A stretch of DNA of 35,648 bases from Actinomycetes bacterium. Its GTDB lineage: Bacteria; Actinomycetota; Acidimicrobiia; Acidimicrobiales; Bog-793. Within the stretch, counting starts at the first letter, position 1. Each line of letters begins with the position of its first letter. The stretch is from assembly GCA_021809805.1 (NCBI GenBank), contig JAJZKA010000019.1, forward strand, positions 1 through 35,648, in the 5' to 3' direction. Shown piece by piece: positions 8,247 to 16,361 of the stretch. The notes beneath the pieces are model-generated. The model was not told the DNA's origin, did no database searches, and worked only from the letters and a program-made list of their open reading frames with translations. The position numbers were made by a program, and so were the translations under genes.

Positions 8247-9271
8247 GAGCCTAATCCCGAGCGTTGACCGGCTTGCGCAGCAGCCGCTACATCGCTTGCG
8301 GAGCCCATCCTTGCCCCCGGGCGAAGGATTGAGGTCAGATTGCGCCCAAACCGCGTCCTGAAGCGTGGCGGCGGCGTGCGCGTCGACCCGCGATCAAAGT
8401 GGCGCTCCAAATAGTACTGCCCGACTGAAGCTACGGTGGTCATCGCCAGGTACCAGATACAGACCACCACTAGGAGGGGAATCGTGTTGAACTGCGCGGA
8501 GTAGATGAGTTGGGCTTGGTAGAGCAACTCCTTCATCGAGATGACGCTGACCAGGCTGGAGTCCTTCAACAGTGCAATGGCATTGTTCCCGGTTGGAGGG
8601 ATTACCACCGGCATCGCCTGGGGTAGGATGATGCGCCGCATCGCACGCCTGCGGGTCATGCCCAGCGCAAGTGAAGCCTCCATTTGACCTTCGTCCACTG
8701 ACAGGATCCCGGCCCGCACGATCTCACACATGTAGGCGCCCTGGTTGAGTCCCAACGCCAGGACCGCCGCACTCGTGACCGTTATCAGCGAGTTGGTGTT
8801 CCACGAAAAGAACGTCGGCCCTCCAAACGGAATGCCAACCGTGATCCGCTGGATGAATGATGCGAGGTTGTAGAGAAAGATGATCTGGACGAGTAGCGGC
8901 GTCCCACGAAAGAACCACAGATACGCCGATGCCGCGGCATTCATGACCGTACTCGGAGAAAGCCGCATGAGCGCCAGGACTACCCCGATGCCAATGCCGA
9001 TTGCCATGCCTGCAACTGTGAGTTCGAGTGTGGTCAGGGCTCCTGCGAGAATTGCGCCGAAGGTCAGGTAATGAGCGACGGTCCCCCACTCGATCGTCTT
9101 GGAGGTGACAAGGATCCGCACCACGTCAACCATGACCACCAGAACCACAGCGCGTGCCATCCATTTCAGCACCATCAAGAGCACGCCTGCGGGCGTGTTC
9201 TTGGGCCGACGCTCGACGTGACCGTCGAGCGTCGGCACCAAGGCCTGCGAGTTAGAAGCGGAGTCGTCCAT
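8243..9271 (-). CDS. amino acid ABC transporter permease (HisM/GlnP family)
   Basis: A 342-residue inner-membrane permease. After a hydrophilic N-terminus of about 30 residues come several membrane spans (for example [15 protein letters not shown], and another around [20 protein letters not shown]). It carries the HAAT signatures [14 protein letters not shown] and [23 protein letters not shown], with the EAA loop [20 protein letters not shown]. The last 60 residues form an unusually long Arg/Gly-rich cytoplasmic tail. It forms the channel of the importer encoded by 7464-10270. A stem-loop lies between it and the binding-protein gene upstream. Confidence 0.93.
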   Translation of the reverse strand: MDDSASNSQALVPTLDGHVERRPKNTPAGVLLMVLKWMARAVVLVVMVDVVRILVTSKTIEWGTVAHYLTFGAILAGALTTLELTVAGMAIGIGIGVVLALMRLSPSTVMNAAASAYLWFFRGTPLLVQIIFLYNLASFIQRITVGIPFGGPTFFSWNTNSLITVTSAAVLALGLNQGAYMCEIVRAGILSVDEGQMEASLALGMTRRRAMRRIILPQAMPVVIPPTGNNAIALLKDSSLVSVISMKELLYQAQLIYSAQFNTIPLLVVVCIWYLAMTTVASVGQYYLERHFDRGSTRTPPPRFRTRFGRNLTSILRPGARMGSASDVAAAAQAGQRSGLGS

Positions 9272-9285
9272 CGTCGATGGCTTCT

Positions 9286-9321
9286 AGCCCACGACTGAGG
9301 GTTTCCCTAGCTCCTTGGGCT
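9286..9321 (-). other. stem-loop between binding-protein and permease genes
   Basis: AGCCCA (9286-9291) pairs with TGGGCT (9316-9321), and an inner AGGG/CCCT stem with a TTT loop (9298-9308) lies between them. In the minus-strand transcript it falls just after the binding-protein stop codon and before the permease start. Such hairpins often protect the upstream message or limit read-through, giving more binding protein than permease. There is no T-run, so it is not a clear terminator. Confidence 0.45.
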
Positions 9322-9328
9322 TTGTGTT

Positions 9329-10270
9329 CTAGCGGTAGATGGTCGCGTGCTTGACCAAGCCGTACGTGATCGACCACTTCTTCATGATCGCCTTGTACGC
9401 GCCGGACCGGATCAGCGCGTTCATCGCGTTCGCAATCGGCTTGCTGAGGCCAAGTCCCTTGGTCACGCCGGCACCCTCGGGGACCGGATCGAAGTTCAGG
9501 GGCTGTAGCACGAACTGGTGCGCAGTCTTCTGAATCAGGTACGACAACTGATCTTCGGATGAGGAGTAGACCTGTACACGGCCGCTGCTCACAGCCAGCT
9601 CCGCCGCTGAGTCAGAGGGGAACGACTGGACTTTCACGGCCGGCTTGCCGAACCGCTTGCAATTGATCGACTCAATCTGCTGAATGAAGGCGGAACCCTC
9701 AATCACGGCGACCGTGTGGCCGCAGAGATCAGCCGGCTTCCTGATCTTGATCGAGCTGCCCTTCTTGACGGCAAAGCCAGTGCCGACGTTGTAGTAGGTG
9801 ATGATGTCGATCTGCTTCAACCTCGCCGGCGTCTGGATGAAGGAGGTAAACGACGTGTTGTACCGTCCGTTCTGCAAGCCGGGAACGAACTCCTCGAAGT
9901 TAGCGGACGTCGTCAGCTTCCACTTCAAGCCCAACTCCGCGGCGACAGCGCGGCCCAAGTCGATCTCCCAGCCGACATTGACGCCGTTTATGACCTGCTC
10001 ATCCGGAGGCGCATTGTTGTAGGTGATGTCTTCGAGGCCGACGGCCCGAACCTTTTTTGGCACGCTCGCCGCCAGCCGAGCGTTGGTCGTAATCTTGTGG
10101 CCAGCAATAGTTACGCTGTAGTGCGCTGCCTTCGCGTGGGCAGCGGTAGCCCCGAAAGCCATTGTCGCTAGAGCGACGCCTGCCAGTGCCGCGACTCTCG
10201 CTCCTGCGCCTCCAGCCGTTCGGCTACGGCACACCGTCCAGTCGTGCGCTTGACCCTGTCGATCCTCCAT
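9329..10270 (-). CDS. amino acid ABC transporter substrate-binding protein (SBP_bac_3)
   Basis: A 313-residue secreted binding protein. A basic N-terminus is followed by a hydrophobic stretch, VAALAGVALATMAFGATAAH, and an AHA-type signal peptidase site near residue 47; no lipobox cysteine is seen. Family features include VGWEIDLGRAVAAELGLKW, a ligand-loop segment, and DLCGHTVAVIEGSAF followed by the second-lobe segment SSSEDQLSYLIQ. It captures a polar amino acid or imino acid for the permease/ATPase encoded downstream. ATG 10270 is chosen because it has a strong AAAGGAGGA about 6 bp upstream; the frame extends to 10597 without a good site. It is the first gene of the minus-strand transport and catabolism run. 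Confidence 0.92.
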   Translation of the reverse strand: MEDRQGQAHDWTVCRSRTAGGAGARVAALAGVALATMAFGATAAHAKAAHYSVTIAGHKITTNARLAASVPKKVRAVGLEDITYNNAPPDEQVINGVNVGWEIDLGRAVAAELGLKWKLTTSANFEEFVPGLQNGRYNTSFTSFIQTPARLKQIDIITYYNVGTGFAVKKGSSIKIRKPADLCGHTVAVIEGSAFIQQIESINCKRFGKPAVKVQSFPSDSAAELAVSSGRVQVYSSSEDQLSYLIQKTAHQFVLQPLNFDPVPEGAGVTKGLGLSKPIANAMNALIRSGAYKAIMKKWSITYGLVKHATIYR

Positions 10271-11074
10271 TAGCACTCCTCCTTTCAGGGGCGCTTGGCC
10301 CCTCCAAATAGCGCGGTCGCCTCTCTTCCCTGCGACCCGTACCCGGGCTGCTGCCCGATCTTCCGCTATGCTCGCATACCGAGCGTCTGGACGCAAGACG
10401 AGCGCTGAGGATTCTTGGCCTTCGGCTCTGCGTGTCGTTGCCGATGAGAGAGGGACAGCACCAAATTGGAAGGAATCGGGAGAGATTGCCGACCAAGCCA
10501 ACATCAGCCGCTGTCGCTGGTGTACGGTGGCCACGGCTGCACCCGCCCGGAAAGCCCACTTTTGGTTGAGCTGCGGGAGAGCGTGGCCCCCTCCCACACC
10601 GGGGCACTCAAGTGCGGGTGGGGAGGCCGCGCACCCGCGGGCGGATCATGATTGGCTCGTTAGAAACTCGTAGAGGGCCACAGCTTGGTCGATCGTAAGC
10701 CGAGGGCGAATCGAACCACGCTGGCGATCGCGCAAGCACTCCCGAGACCACCGTCTCGATGTTCGGAGGCCCGCGGGCGCGCTCGAAGTAACTTTGAATA
10801 TTCCGTTCGCCCGAGCTTGGAGGTTCGCGCCCTGAGAACTCGCGCGCGCGGGCGCCGACGACCGGTGCCAGGAGCCGCGAAGGCACTCAGGATTTCTGGC
10901 AAGATTTGCCGCTCCTACTTAGTTTGGCCGCCTGAACTGACGAGCCATTGGATCCGCGCTGTAGTCGGCCACGACCACGACGGGGCGTGCAGTTCAGTCT
11001 GCCGTGGGGAACCGCAAACCAGGTTCGAGGAAGCTGCTTGCGATGTCATGCCGTTCAACATAAGAGGAGAGCTG
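10271..11074. other. 804-bp intergenic region between binding-protein (-) and cyclase (+) genes
   Basis: No convincing gene is present. The plus-strand frame covering 10685-11074 reads through to the cyclase but has no family-like sequence, and minus-strand frames here look random. Visible structures are the leader hairpin next to the binding-protein gene, a small palindrome TATGC-TC-GCATA at 10367-10378, and a GC-rich imperfect hairpin at 10585-10628 that competes with a second stem (10614-10620 with 10632-10638). Both divergent promoters should be here, but I see no strong -35/-10 pair. Confidence 0.5.
10276..10303 (-). promoter_or_regulatory. strong Shine-Dalgarno with adjoining leader hairpin
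   Basis: In the minus-strand message a perfect 6-bp hairpin, AGGGGC-CAAGC-GCCCCT (10287-10303), ends one or two bases before AAAGGAGGA, which lies about 6 bp from the binding-protein ATG. The hairpin keeps the ribosome site just outside the stem. It may stabilise the 5' end or be an operator in DNA form. Confidence 0.5.
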
Positions 11075-11713
11075 ATGAATGTCGTCGACCTGACCCATGC
11101 CTACGGAAACGAGATGCCCGTCTACCCCGGGTTGGCGTCACCGAGCTTCCGTGACCTCGCCCAGGTCGAGAGCGACGGCTACGCGATTTCCGAGTGGCGC
11201 TTCGTCAATCACACCGGAACACACATCGACGCCCCCTCGCACCTGGTCGCCGGGGGGAACAGCCTGGACGCGATTCCGCTCGACCGGCTCGTGACCGAGG
11301 CGGTCACGATCGACGTTTCTCACCGCTCCCCAGGAGCGATCTCGCGAGCAGAGCTTGAGCCACTAGCCAGCGCAGTGATGGACGGGGATGTCGTCCTCTT
11401 GCACTCAGACAACGCGCGGCGCTACGGCACCGAAGCCTATTGGACCGGGTGGAGCTTCCCTGACGAGCATGCGTCTCAGTTCCTGATCGATCTTGGCGTG
11501 TCCGCGATCGGCTTCGACGGCCCGTCGGCCGACCCCGTCGACTCCACTACGTTCCCACTGCATCACCTGTGGCTCGGCGCCGGCCGGCTGATTCTGGAGA
11601 ACCTCACCAACCTCGGCGAGCTTCCACCACGCACTCGGATCGTCATAGCTCCGATGAAAGTGATTGGTGCGAACGGGTCCCCCGTGCGCGTATTTGCGCT
11701 GCCCGAAGGATGA
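11075..11713 (+). CDS. cyclase family protein (kynurenine formamidase-like metal hydrolase)
   Basis: A 212-residue member of the PF04199 cyclase/formamidase family. The metal-binding signature HTGTHIDAPSHL is at about residues 46-57 (H-x-G-T-H-x-D-x-P-x-H), preceded by the family start VVDLTHAYGNEMPVYPG and followed by DVVLLHSDNA. Members hydrolyse N-formyl or cyclic amides using a divalent metal in the cytoplasm. ATG 11075 is favoured because AGGAG lies 5 bp upstream and the family sequence starts at residue 2; an in-frame ATG at 11048 is possible. It converges with the FAD enzyme gene (112-bp gap). Its substrate might be an amide or lactam linked to the neighbouring amino-acid pathway, which is inference. 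Confidence 0.9.
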   Translation: MNVVDLTHAYGNEMPVYPGLASPSFRDLAQVESDGYAISEWRFVNHTGTHIDAPSHLVAGGNSLDAIPLDRLVTEAVTIDVSHRSPGAISRAELEPLASAVMDGDVVLLHSDNARRYGTEAYWTGWSFPDEHASQFLIDLGVSAIGFDGPSADPVDSTTFPLHHLWLGAGRLILENLTNLGELPPRTRIVIAPMKVIGANGSPVRVFALPEG

Positions 11714-11825
11714 GTCACGCCCGGTGCTCGGTAGCGCGGCGAACGTGGCCCCAGAAGCACGAAACGGCAACATGAGCGCCACGCCGGGCGTAGGCGACAC
11801 CGACCCGCCGGGTACACGTTTTCGC

Positions 11826-13463
11826 TCAGAAAGTCCCGCCGAGTGAGGCGCCGGCGGCGGCAGCAGCAGCCCCCAGCCCGGCAATACGGCCAAACGTGAT
11901 CGCTAATCCCACGGTGGCTCCGCCGGCCCAGTAGGCTTGGCCGGAAGGCGAGGCAACGCAGTTGCCGGCGGCGTAAAGTCCCGGTATCGGATCGCCGTCA
12001 CTGCTGATGACCCGTGCCGCGCAGTCAATTACCGGCCCGCCCTTCGTGTCGAGCGTCCCTGGAGCTAGGATCATCGCGTAGTAGGGGCCAGTCGACTCGA
12101 ACGGATACATCGTCGGGTGGCGATCATTCCCGGGGCGGGCCGGCCCGCTGAAGAACCGCTCGATTGCCTTCTCGCCGCGATGGAACTCCGGATCGGAGCC
12201 GGTGCGTGCGTAACTGTTGAAGCGTTCGACTGTCCGCTCGAGCTCGGCCCCGAACCCCTCTGCCAACCGTATGCCACCGGACGCCACTCCGAGCGCCATA
12301 AGCCGCTCATCCAACGCGGCGGCGAGCTTCGTTAGTGTCGGCGCCTTGAGGATGTGACGCGCCTCGACGTCAACTGGGAGGATGGGGTTGCCCGAAGAAT
12401 TGTCCCCGTAGAATCGCGCCGTCGCGTGGTCGTAGATCAGGAAGAGGCGCGCATTCGGGTAGCCGCCGTATGCTCCGTCCCATTCGAAGAAGGCCTGCGT
12501 TAGGTCGTTGTACATCGCCTTCTCGTTCACGACTCGGCGTCCTTCACGGTTAACAATGATCGCGCTGTCCCCGTGTACCTCAGTGATACTCGCGTTGGTG
12601 CGCGCTTGCTCGGGCGTCAGAGCCTGCTCAAGTTGTATCGGCGCCATCCAAGCGCACCCCATGTTGGCCAAGCGGGCGCCGACGGCGCCGGCGATTGATA
12701 CGAAGTCCCCCTCGTTCGACGGCGCGGCCGCACCATGCAGCAATGGGGCCGCAAAGCTCCGTAGCATTAACTCGCGGTTATGAGTGAAGCCGCCACTCGC
12801 GAACACCACGCCACCGCGGGCTCGGAAGATCCGCTCCTGACCGCGCTCGTCCGCGACCACACCTACGGCGCGCCCATTTTCCATGACCAGACGCACGGCC
12901 CGGCATCCGGTGCGGACAGCAATGCCGCGCGACCGGACCGCGCGCTCGAGGTCCTCGACAAACTCAAACCCGGTTCCGCCGGTCGGGCTTGAGCGTGGCC
13001 GGGGCATGACCACGCGCCCATAGGGCGTCTCGTCTTCGGCAAGCTCTGCGTAGTAGTCAGGGATGTCCGGCCGGTGATGCGGCTGCAGTGCTCGCATCCG
13101 AACAAGAAGCTCCATGGCGTCGCAGGCCTCGTCGTAGAACGTCTCGATAAGCCGAAACTCGTCCGAAGGCAGGCCGAGATGAGTGGACTCGGCGTCGTAT
13201 ACGTGCGGACGCGCGAGGCGTGCCATATACCTCAACGCGGCAGGCTTCGGATCACTGAGGCCACTGTCCCGCAGGAGCGGGTTGTTTGGGATCCAGATCC
13301 AGACGCCTGCTTTGCGCGTAGTCCCGCCGACTTGCTCTGCTTTCTCGAGCATCATGACTGACGCGCCGCGCTCGTGAGCGGCGAGCGCGGCCGTGAATCC
13401 GGCCGCGCCGCAGCCCACTACGACAACGTCGGCGGCGCACTGCTCCGTGCTACAGGGTGGCAT
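11826..13463 (-). CDS. FAD-dependent oxidoreductase, fumarate reductase/3-ketosteroid dehydrogenase-like
   Basis: A 545-residue flavoprotein of the FAD_binding_2 family. The N-terminal loop VVVVGCGAAGFTAALAAHERG begins near residue 13, followed by EKAEQVGGTTRKAGVWIWIP. The centre carries RARGGVVFASGGFTHN, and the C-terminus AGNCVASPSGQAYWAGGATVG followed by a Gly/Ala-rich FAD-proximal segment, as in ketosteroid delta-1-dehydrogenases and flavin fumarate reductases. It is likely a soluble enzyme removing or adding hydrogen across a C-C bond next to a carbonyl. ATG 13463 overlaps the APC permease stop by 14 bp, so the pair is co-transcribed. The substrate is unknown; the coupling to a permease suggests it acts on what that permease imports. 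Confidence 0.88.
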   Translation of the reverse strand: MPPCSTEQCAADVVVVGCGAAGFTAALAAHERGASVMMLEKAEQVGGTTRKAGVWIWIPNNPLLRDSGLSDPKPAALRYMARLARPHVYDAESTHLGLPSDEFRLIETFYDEACDAMELLVRMRALQPHHRPDIPDYYAELAEDETPYGRVVMPRPRSSPTGGTGFEFVEDLERAVRSRGIAVRTGCRAVRLVMENGRAVGVVADERGQERIFRARGGVVFASGGFTHNRELMLRSFAAPLLHGAAAPSNEGDFVSIAGAVGARLANMGCAWMAPIQLEQALTPEQARTNASITEVHGDSAIIVNREGRRVVNEKAMYNDLTQAFFEWDGAYGGYPNARLFLIYDHATARFYGDNSSGNPILPVDVEARHILKAPTLTKLAAALDERLMALGVASGGIRLAEGFGAELERTVERFNSYARTGSDPEFHRGEKAIERFFSGPARPGNDRHPTMYPFESTGPYYAMILAPGTLDTKGGPVIDCAARVISSDGDPIPGLYAAGNCVASPSGQAYWAGGATVGLAITFGRIAGLGAAAAAAGASLGGTF

Positions 13464-14901
13464 CGCCCGCAGGCACTACATCCGTCAGCGATCGCTCTTC
13501 GCTCTCCGTGGCAGCGCTCACGAAATCCAACCCACTGCCTCGCCGCTTTAGCGCCCAAGCGCCCAAGAGCACTAGCAGCAAAACGGCGCCGACCAGATAG
13601 GGCTCAAGGCTGAACGGAAATGGCGGACGAGGGAACAACGAGGCATAGAAGGCGTAGCCGAGCAGCACCAGCGCGATGACTGGGACGACCGCTGACGCCA
13701 TCCTCACCAATCCTGAGCGGGTCACGGCCCAGGCTCGCTCGCGGCGATCCACGAGGATCCCGATGGCAAGCAGCCCGTAGATGAGAATCAGGCCTAGCGT
13801 GTTGGCGCCAGCTAAGACACCGATCATGGTGGTGACATTGGTCCCCTCGCCGACCGCCCCTGCTAGCACGAACGCAACGAGAGAGGCGAACACGATCCCT
13901 ATAAACGGCGTCCCAAACCGTGCATGCCGACGCGCAAACACGCCCGGCGCCTGCTTGTGGCTTCCGATCTCGAACAGGATCCGTGAAGTCAAGGACATGA
14001 GGCCAAGGCCAGACGAGAAAGCACTGACTACGACCATGGCGTCGACTATCTGAGCCCAAGCCGAGCCTGCGTATAGGCCAACGATGGTGTCAAGCGGCGC
14101 CGCGTCAGCTGCCCATCTTGAGGAGTGGGTCACGCCGTACCCGACAGAGAGCGCATAGGTACAAAGGATGAAGAACAGCGCCGCGCCGATGAGCGAGAAA
14201 ACGATCGCACGCGGTATCACGCGCGCCGGGTCACGGCTATCACGTCCTAGGGCCGCCGCAGCCTCGAAGCCGGCGAAACCCGCAAACCCATAGATCATCC
14301 CGTACCCGATCCCTGACAGGCCCTTAGGCGAGAGCGAGGGATCAAAGGGCTTCCAGGACAGTCCGTTCGCCCCGCCCTTGGCCAGAACGTAGACCATCAA
14401 ACCTCCCAACGTCGCCATCGAAACCAGCTCGAGCACGACGAGCAGCCGAACTGATGGTTTCACGCCGACGAAGTTAACCGCCGTGGCCAGGATCAAGAGG
14501 ACTAGAAAAATCCAAAACCAGCTCACATTGATGCTATGGCGCTGCAACAGCGCACTGGCCGAGACCGAGGCGACCCCCAGCACGACGGCTGTCGAAGAGA
14601 GCCAGGCTGTCACGTACACCCAGCCCGCGACGAAACCCGCCAGGCGTCCAAGCGAACGACCGGCGTAGGTGAACGCGACACCACTGGCCACGTCGTAGCG
14701 GCGGGCGAAGCGGACGATTACGTAGGCCAGCGAAAACGAGCCGAACATCGCCACTAGATAGGCGAAGGGAACCGCGGGCCCCGCTTCCGAGGCTGCAAAC
14801 GAGGTTCCGAGAGCGAGCGCCATAGTAGGCGCCAGTCCGGCGAGACTCAGTCCTGAAGCCTCGAGTGTTGACAGCTTCGCGTTTACGACGCGCTCACTCA
14901 T
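13450..14901 (-). CDS. APC superfamily amino acid permease
   Basis: A 483-residue polytopic transporter with about 12 hydrophobic spans. The first has the APC signature LSLAGLAPTMALALGTSFAA, followed by GPAVPFAYLVAMFGSFSLAY. YGFAGFAGFEAAAALGRDSRD carries the conserved GFE region of helix 6 and the downstream loop of amino-acid/polyamine/cation permeases. It likely imports an amino acid or amine by proton symport or exchange. ATG 14901 is chosen because GAGGAGAGGG lies about 4 bp upstream; the frame is open to 14952. The gene overlaps the FAD enzyme gene by 14 bp, forming a two-gene operon. Specificity cannot be read. Confidence 0.92.
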   Translation of the reverse strand: MSERVVNAKLSTLEASGLSLAGLAPTMALALGTSFAASEAGPAVPFAYLVAMFGSFSLAYVIVRFARRYDVASGVAFTYAGRSLGRLAGFVAGWVYVTAWLSSTAVVLGVASVSASALLQRHSINVSWFWIFLVLLILATAVNFVGVKPSVRLLVVLELVSMATLGGLMVYVLAKGGANGLSWKPFDPSLSPKGLSGIGYGMIYGFAGFAGFEAAAALGRDSRDPARVIPRAIVFSLIGAALFFILCTYALSVGYGVTHSSRWAADAAPLDTIVGLYAGSAWAQIVDAMVVVSAFSSGLGLMSLTSRILFEIGSHKQAPGVFARRHARFGTPFIGIVFASLVAFVLAGAVGEGTNVTTMIGVLAGANTLGLILIYGLLAIGILVDRRERAWAVTRSGLVRMASAVVPVIALVLLGYAFYASLFPRPPFPFSLEPYLVGAVLLLVLLGAWALKRRGSGLDFVSAATESEERSLTDVVPAGDATL

Positions 14902-14967
14902 TGACCCTCTCCTCTGTCCCAGTTGTGAGTAACAGCGGGAAGAACCTACCACCGCGATCTGCGGCCG

Positions 14968-15300
14968 TCAAGCGAGCAGCTGTACGCTATGCGGACACCG
15001 AGGACGCGGGCGGTCAAACTCGACGGGGACAACCACGCAGCGCAGCACGGGGAAGTTCGACGACCAGCAAGCGCCCAGCGCCGCAGCGGTGAGCCCTGAG
15101 GGCGAGCTGTAGCTGTGCTGGAGACATAGGCGCTCGGTCCAAGCCGGAGGCGATCGGTACAGCCATCGACTGTTGGTGTTCTCGTTCCTGCCGCGCTGCC
15201 ACGGCGCGTGCGGATCACAGACAAAGACCTGCACGCCAGTAGCCAAAGTCAAACGGACGTGCGCACCCTACTGCGGCCGTCGGTTCACGTCCCTCGAATC
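14968..15300 (-). pseudogene. IS30-family transposase C-terminal remnant, frameshifted
   Basis: In one minus-strand frame from about 15267 the sequence reads AHVRLTLATGVQVFVCDPHA followed by PWQRGRNENTN, the hallmark region of IS30-type DDE transposases around the catalytic glutamate. After NENTN the similarity fades: the expected LLRQYFPKGTDL and RPRKTLGW segments are missing or deleted, though FPVLR near the end could match the tail. A stop (TAG at 15268-15270) interrupts the frame upstream, and EGR-like residues continue in another frame, implying a frameshift. No 5' half or terminal inverted repeats were recognised. This is a decayed fragment marking past mobile-element activity beside the defence island. 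Confidence 0.65.
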
Positions 15301-15312
15301 CGAAGGGCCGTT

Positions 15313-15327
15313 CAACAACAACAACAA
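15313..15327 (+). repeat. (CAA)5 trinucleotide repeat
   Basis: Five perfect CAA units lie in the non-coding stretch between the IS30 remnant and the small membrane protein gene. It stands out in GC-rich DNA, but no coding frame is supported there. Confidence 0.6.
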
Positions 15328-15435
15328 CGACTCCTCAGTGCTGCTCGCTTTCGTAGGAATGTGAACGCCTCCTCTGATGCCCACACCATGCCTGTGACGA
15401 TCGCCTTACGCCGAGCCTCTGGCTAGGCTGAGCGT

Positions 15436-16038
15436 GTGTCGATCTGGGCTCCCGTTGTCGCGGCTCTGGGGTCGAGCCTACTCACCGGCATCACAGGGTT
15501 CGGGGTCATCTGGTGGCAGCAGAGGAAGCGTGACGCAGCATCTGCTAGGTCAGCAAAGGGCGAGGCCTATCACCAGATGATCGCGCACTCACTGTCGTTC
15601 ACGATCCGTGCCAGAACGTTGCGAGACGCGATGCGGACTCGCTCCGGGCTTGGCGAGGGCCTCGACGTCGTACTCAGGATCCGAGCGCCATTGGACCCAC
15701 TGGCCCTCCATGATTGGTTCGCGGAAGGGTTCGAGCCCATGAACCAAGCCTGGTCGAAGATCGAGGTCATCGGCTCGCCGACCGCAGTACGCACAGCGAC
15801 CAAACTCATCGATGCGTGCGCGGATATCGTCAGTACGGCCACGCAATCCGGCGTCGCACGCAGCAAGTTCGCGACCGTTGTCCTCGGCCTCGAATGGACC
15901 GATGAGCAGGAGCAAGCACTTGAGAGAGCGTCTCGATCTGTGCTGAACCACCGCCGCGATTTCATCCGTATCGCCCGTGCCGAATTGGGCACACCTACGG
16001 TCGACGCCGAGTTTGACCAAGCACAACAACCGTCCTGA
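15436..16038 (+). CDS. hypothetical membrane-anchored protein
   Basis: A 200-residue protein of no family I recognise. Residues about 5-26 form one membrane helix (APVVAALGSSLLTGITGFG followed by VIWW), then a positive QQRKRD stop-transfer segment, which would place the remaining 170 residues in the cytoplasm. The soluble part looks helical, with charged heptad-like stretches and a LEWTDEQEQALERASRSVL segment. The start is a GTG at 15436 with only a weak GGCTGAG upstream. It sits alone between an IS30 fragment and the convergent helicase gene of the defence island. Position and architecture allow a membrane-linked defence or accessory role, but that is a guess. Confidence 0.65.
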   Translation: MSIWAPVVAALGSSLLTGITGFGVIWWQQRKRDAASARSAKGEAYHQMIAHSLSFTIRARTLRDAMRTRSGLGEGLDVVLRIRAPLDPLALHDWFAEGFEPMNQAWSKIEVIGSPTAVRTATKLIDACADIVSTATQSGVARSKFATVVLGLEWTDEQEQALERASRSVLNHRRDFIRIARAELGTPTVDAEFDQAQQPS

Positions 16039-16361
16039 TCTGAAGGTGCGCGTTGTGACCAGGCAATGCTGGATGGAGCGCGGAGTCCGTGCTCGGACAA
16101 GGAGCAGCCCTGACGCTGAAGCGGAGCTTGGCGTTCGAGCTTGTTATGTCGAAAGATCGACCGTGTGGCTCTCAATGGCCACTGAGACCATTTGAAGCCA
16201 CGCCCGAGACGCCGCATCCCTTGCCGCCTTGCCAGGCAACCATGTGCTTCTCAGCGGCACATCAGTCCTGTGCAGTTCTCTCACCCCGGCTGCGCGGACG
16301 TCGCGATCCGTTTTCGCAACACCTGCGGCGAGGAGAACCCGGCCCGTGCCGCGGTCTGCGT
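16039..16361. other. 323-bp gap with possible zinc-ribbon remnant
   Basis: This gap lies between the convergent membrane-protein and helicase genes. It holds no intact gene. A plus-strand frame from a GTG at 16270 contains CGEENPARAAVCVYN, which keeps the C-x10-C spacing of N-terminal zinc ribbons but lacks their first and last cysteines, and it runs straight into the antisense helicase 3' end. A short hairpin GTCCG-TGCT-CGGAC is at 16085-16098 without a T-run. No strong terminator is visible. Confidence 0.35.

Noticed and set aside
10645-10790. Minus-strand tail reading LTIDQAVALYEFLTSQS before a stop
   Set aside because: It looks protein-like over about 30 residues, but no start or family could be found and the frame fades upstream; perhaps a fossil, not supportable.
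10685-11074. Upstream extension of the cyclase gene
   Set aside because: Basic, low-information sequence without family similarity; a good ribosome site precedes ATG 11075.
11717-11791. Inverted repeat ACGCCCGG/CCGGGCGT between the convergent cyclase and FAD genes
   Set aside because: The 59-bp loop and lack of T-runs make it a poor terminator; an 8-bp GC match is likely by chance.
16085-16098. GTCCG-TGCT-CGGAC hairpin after the membrane-protein gene
   Set aside because: Only five base pairs with no T-tract, so not called a terminator.
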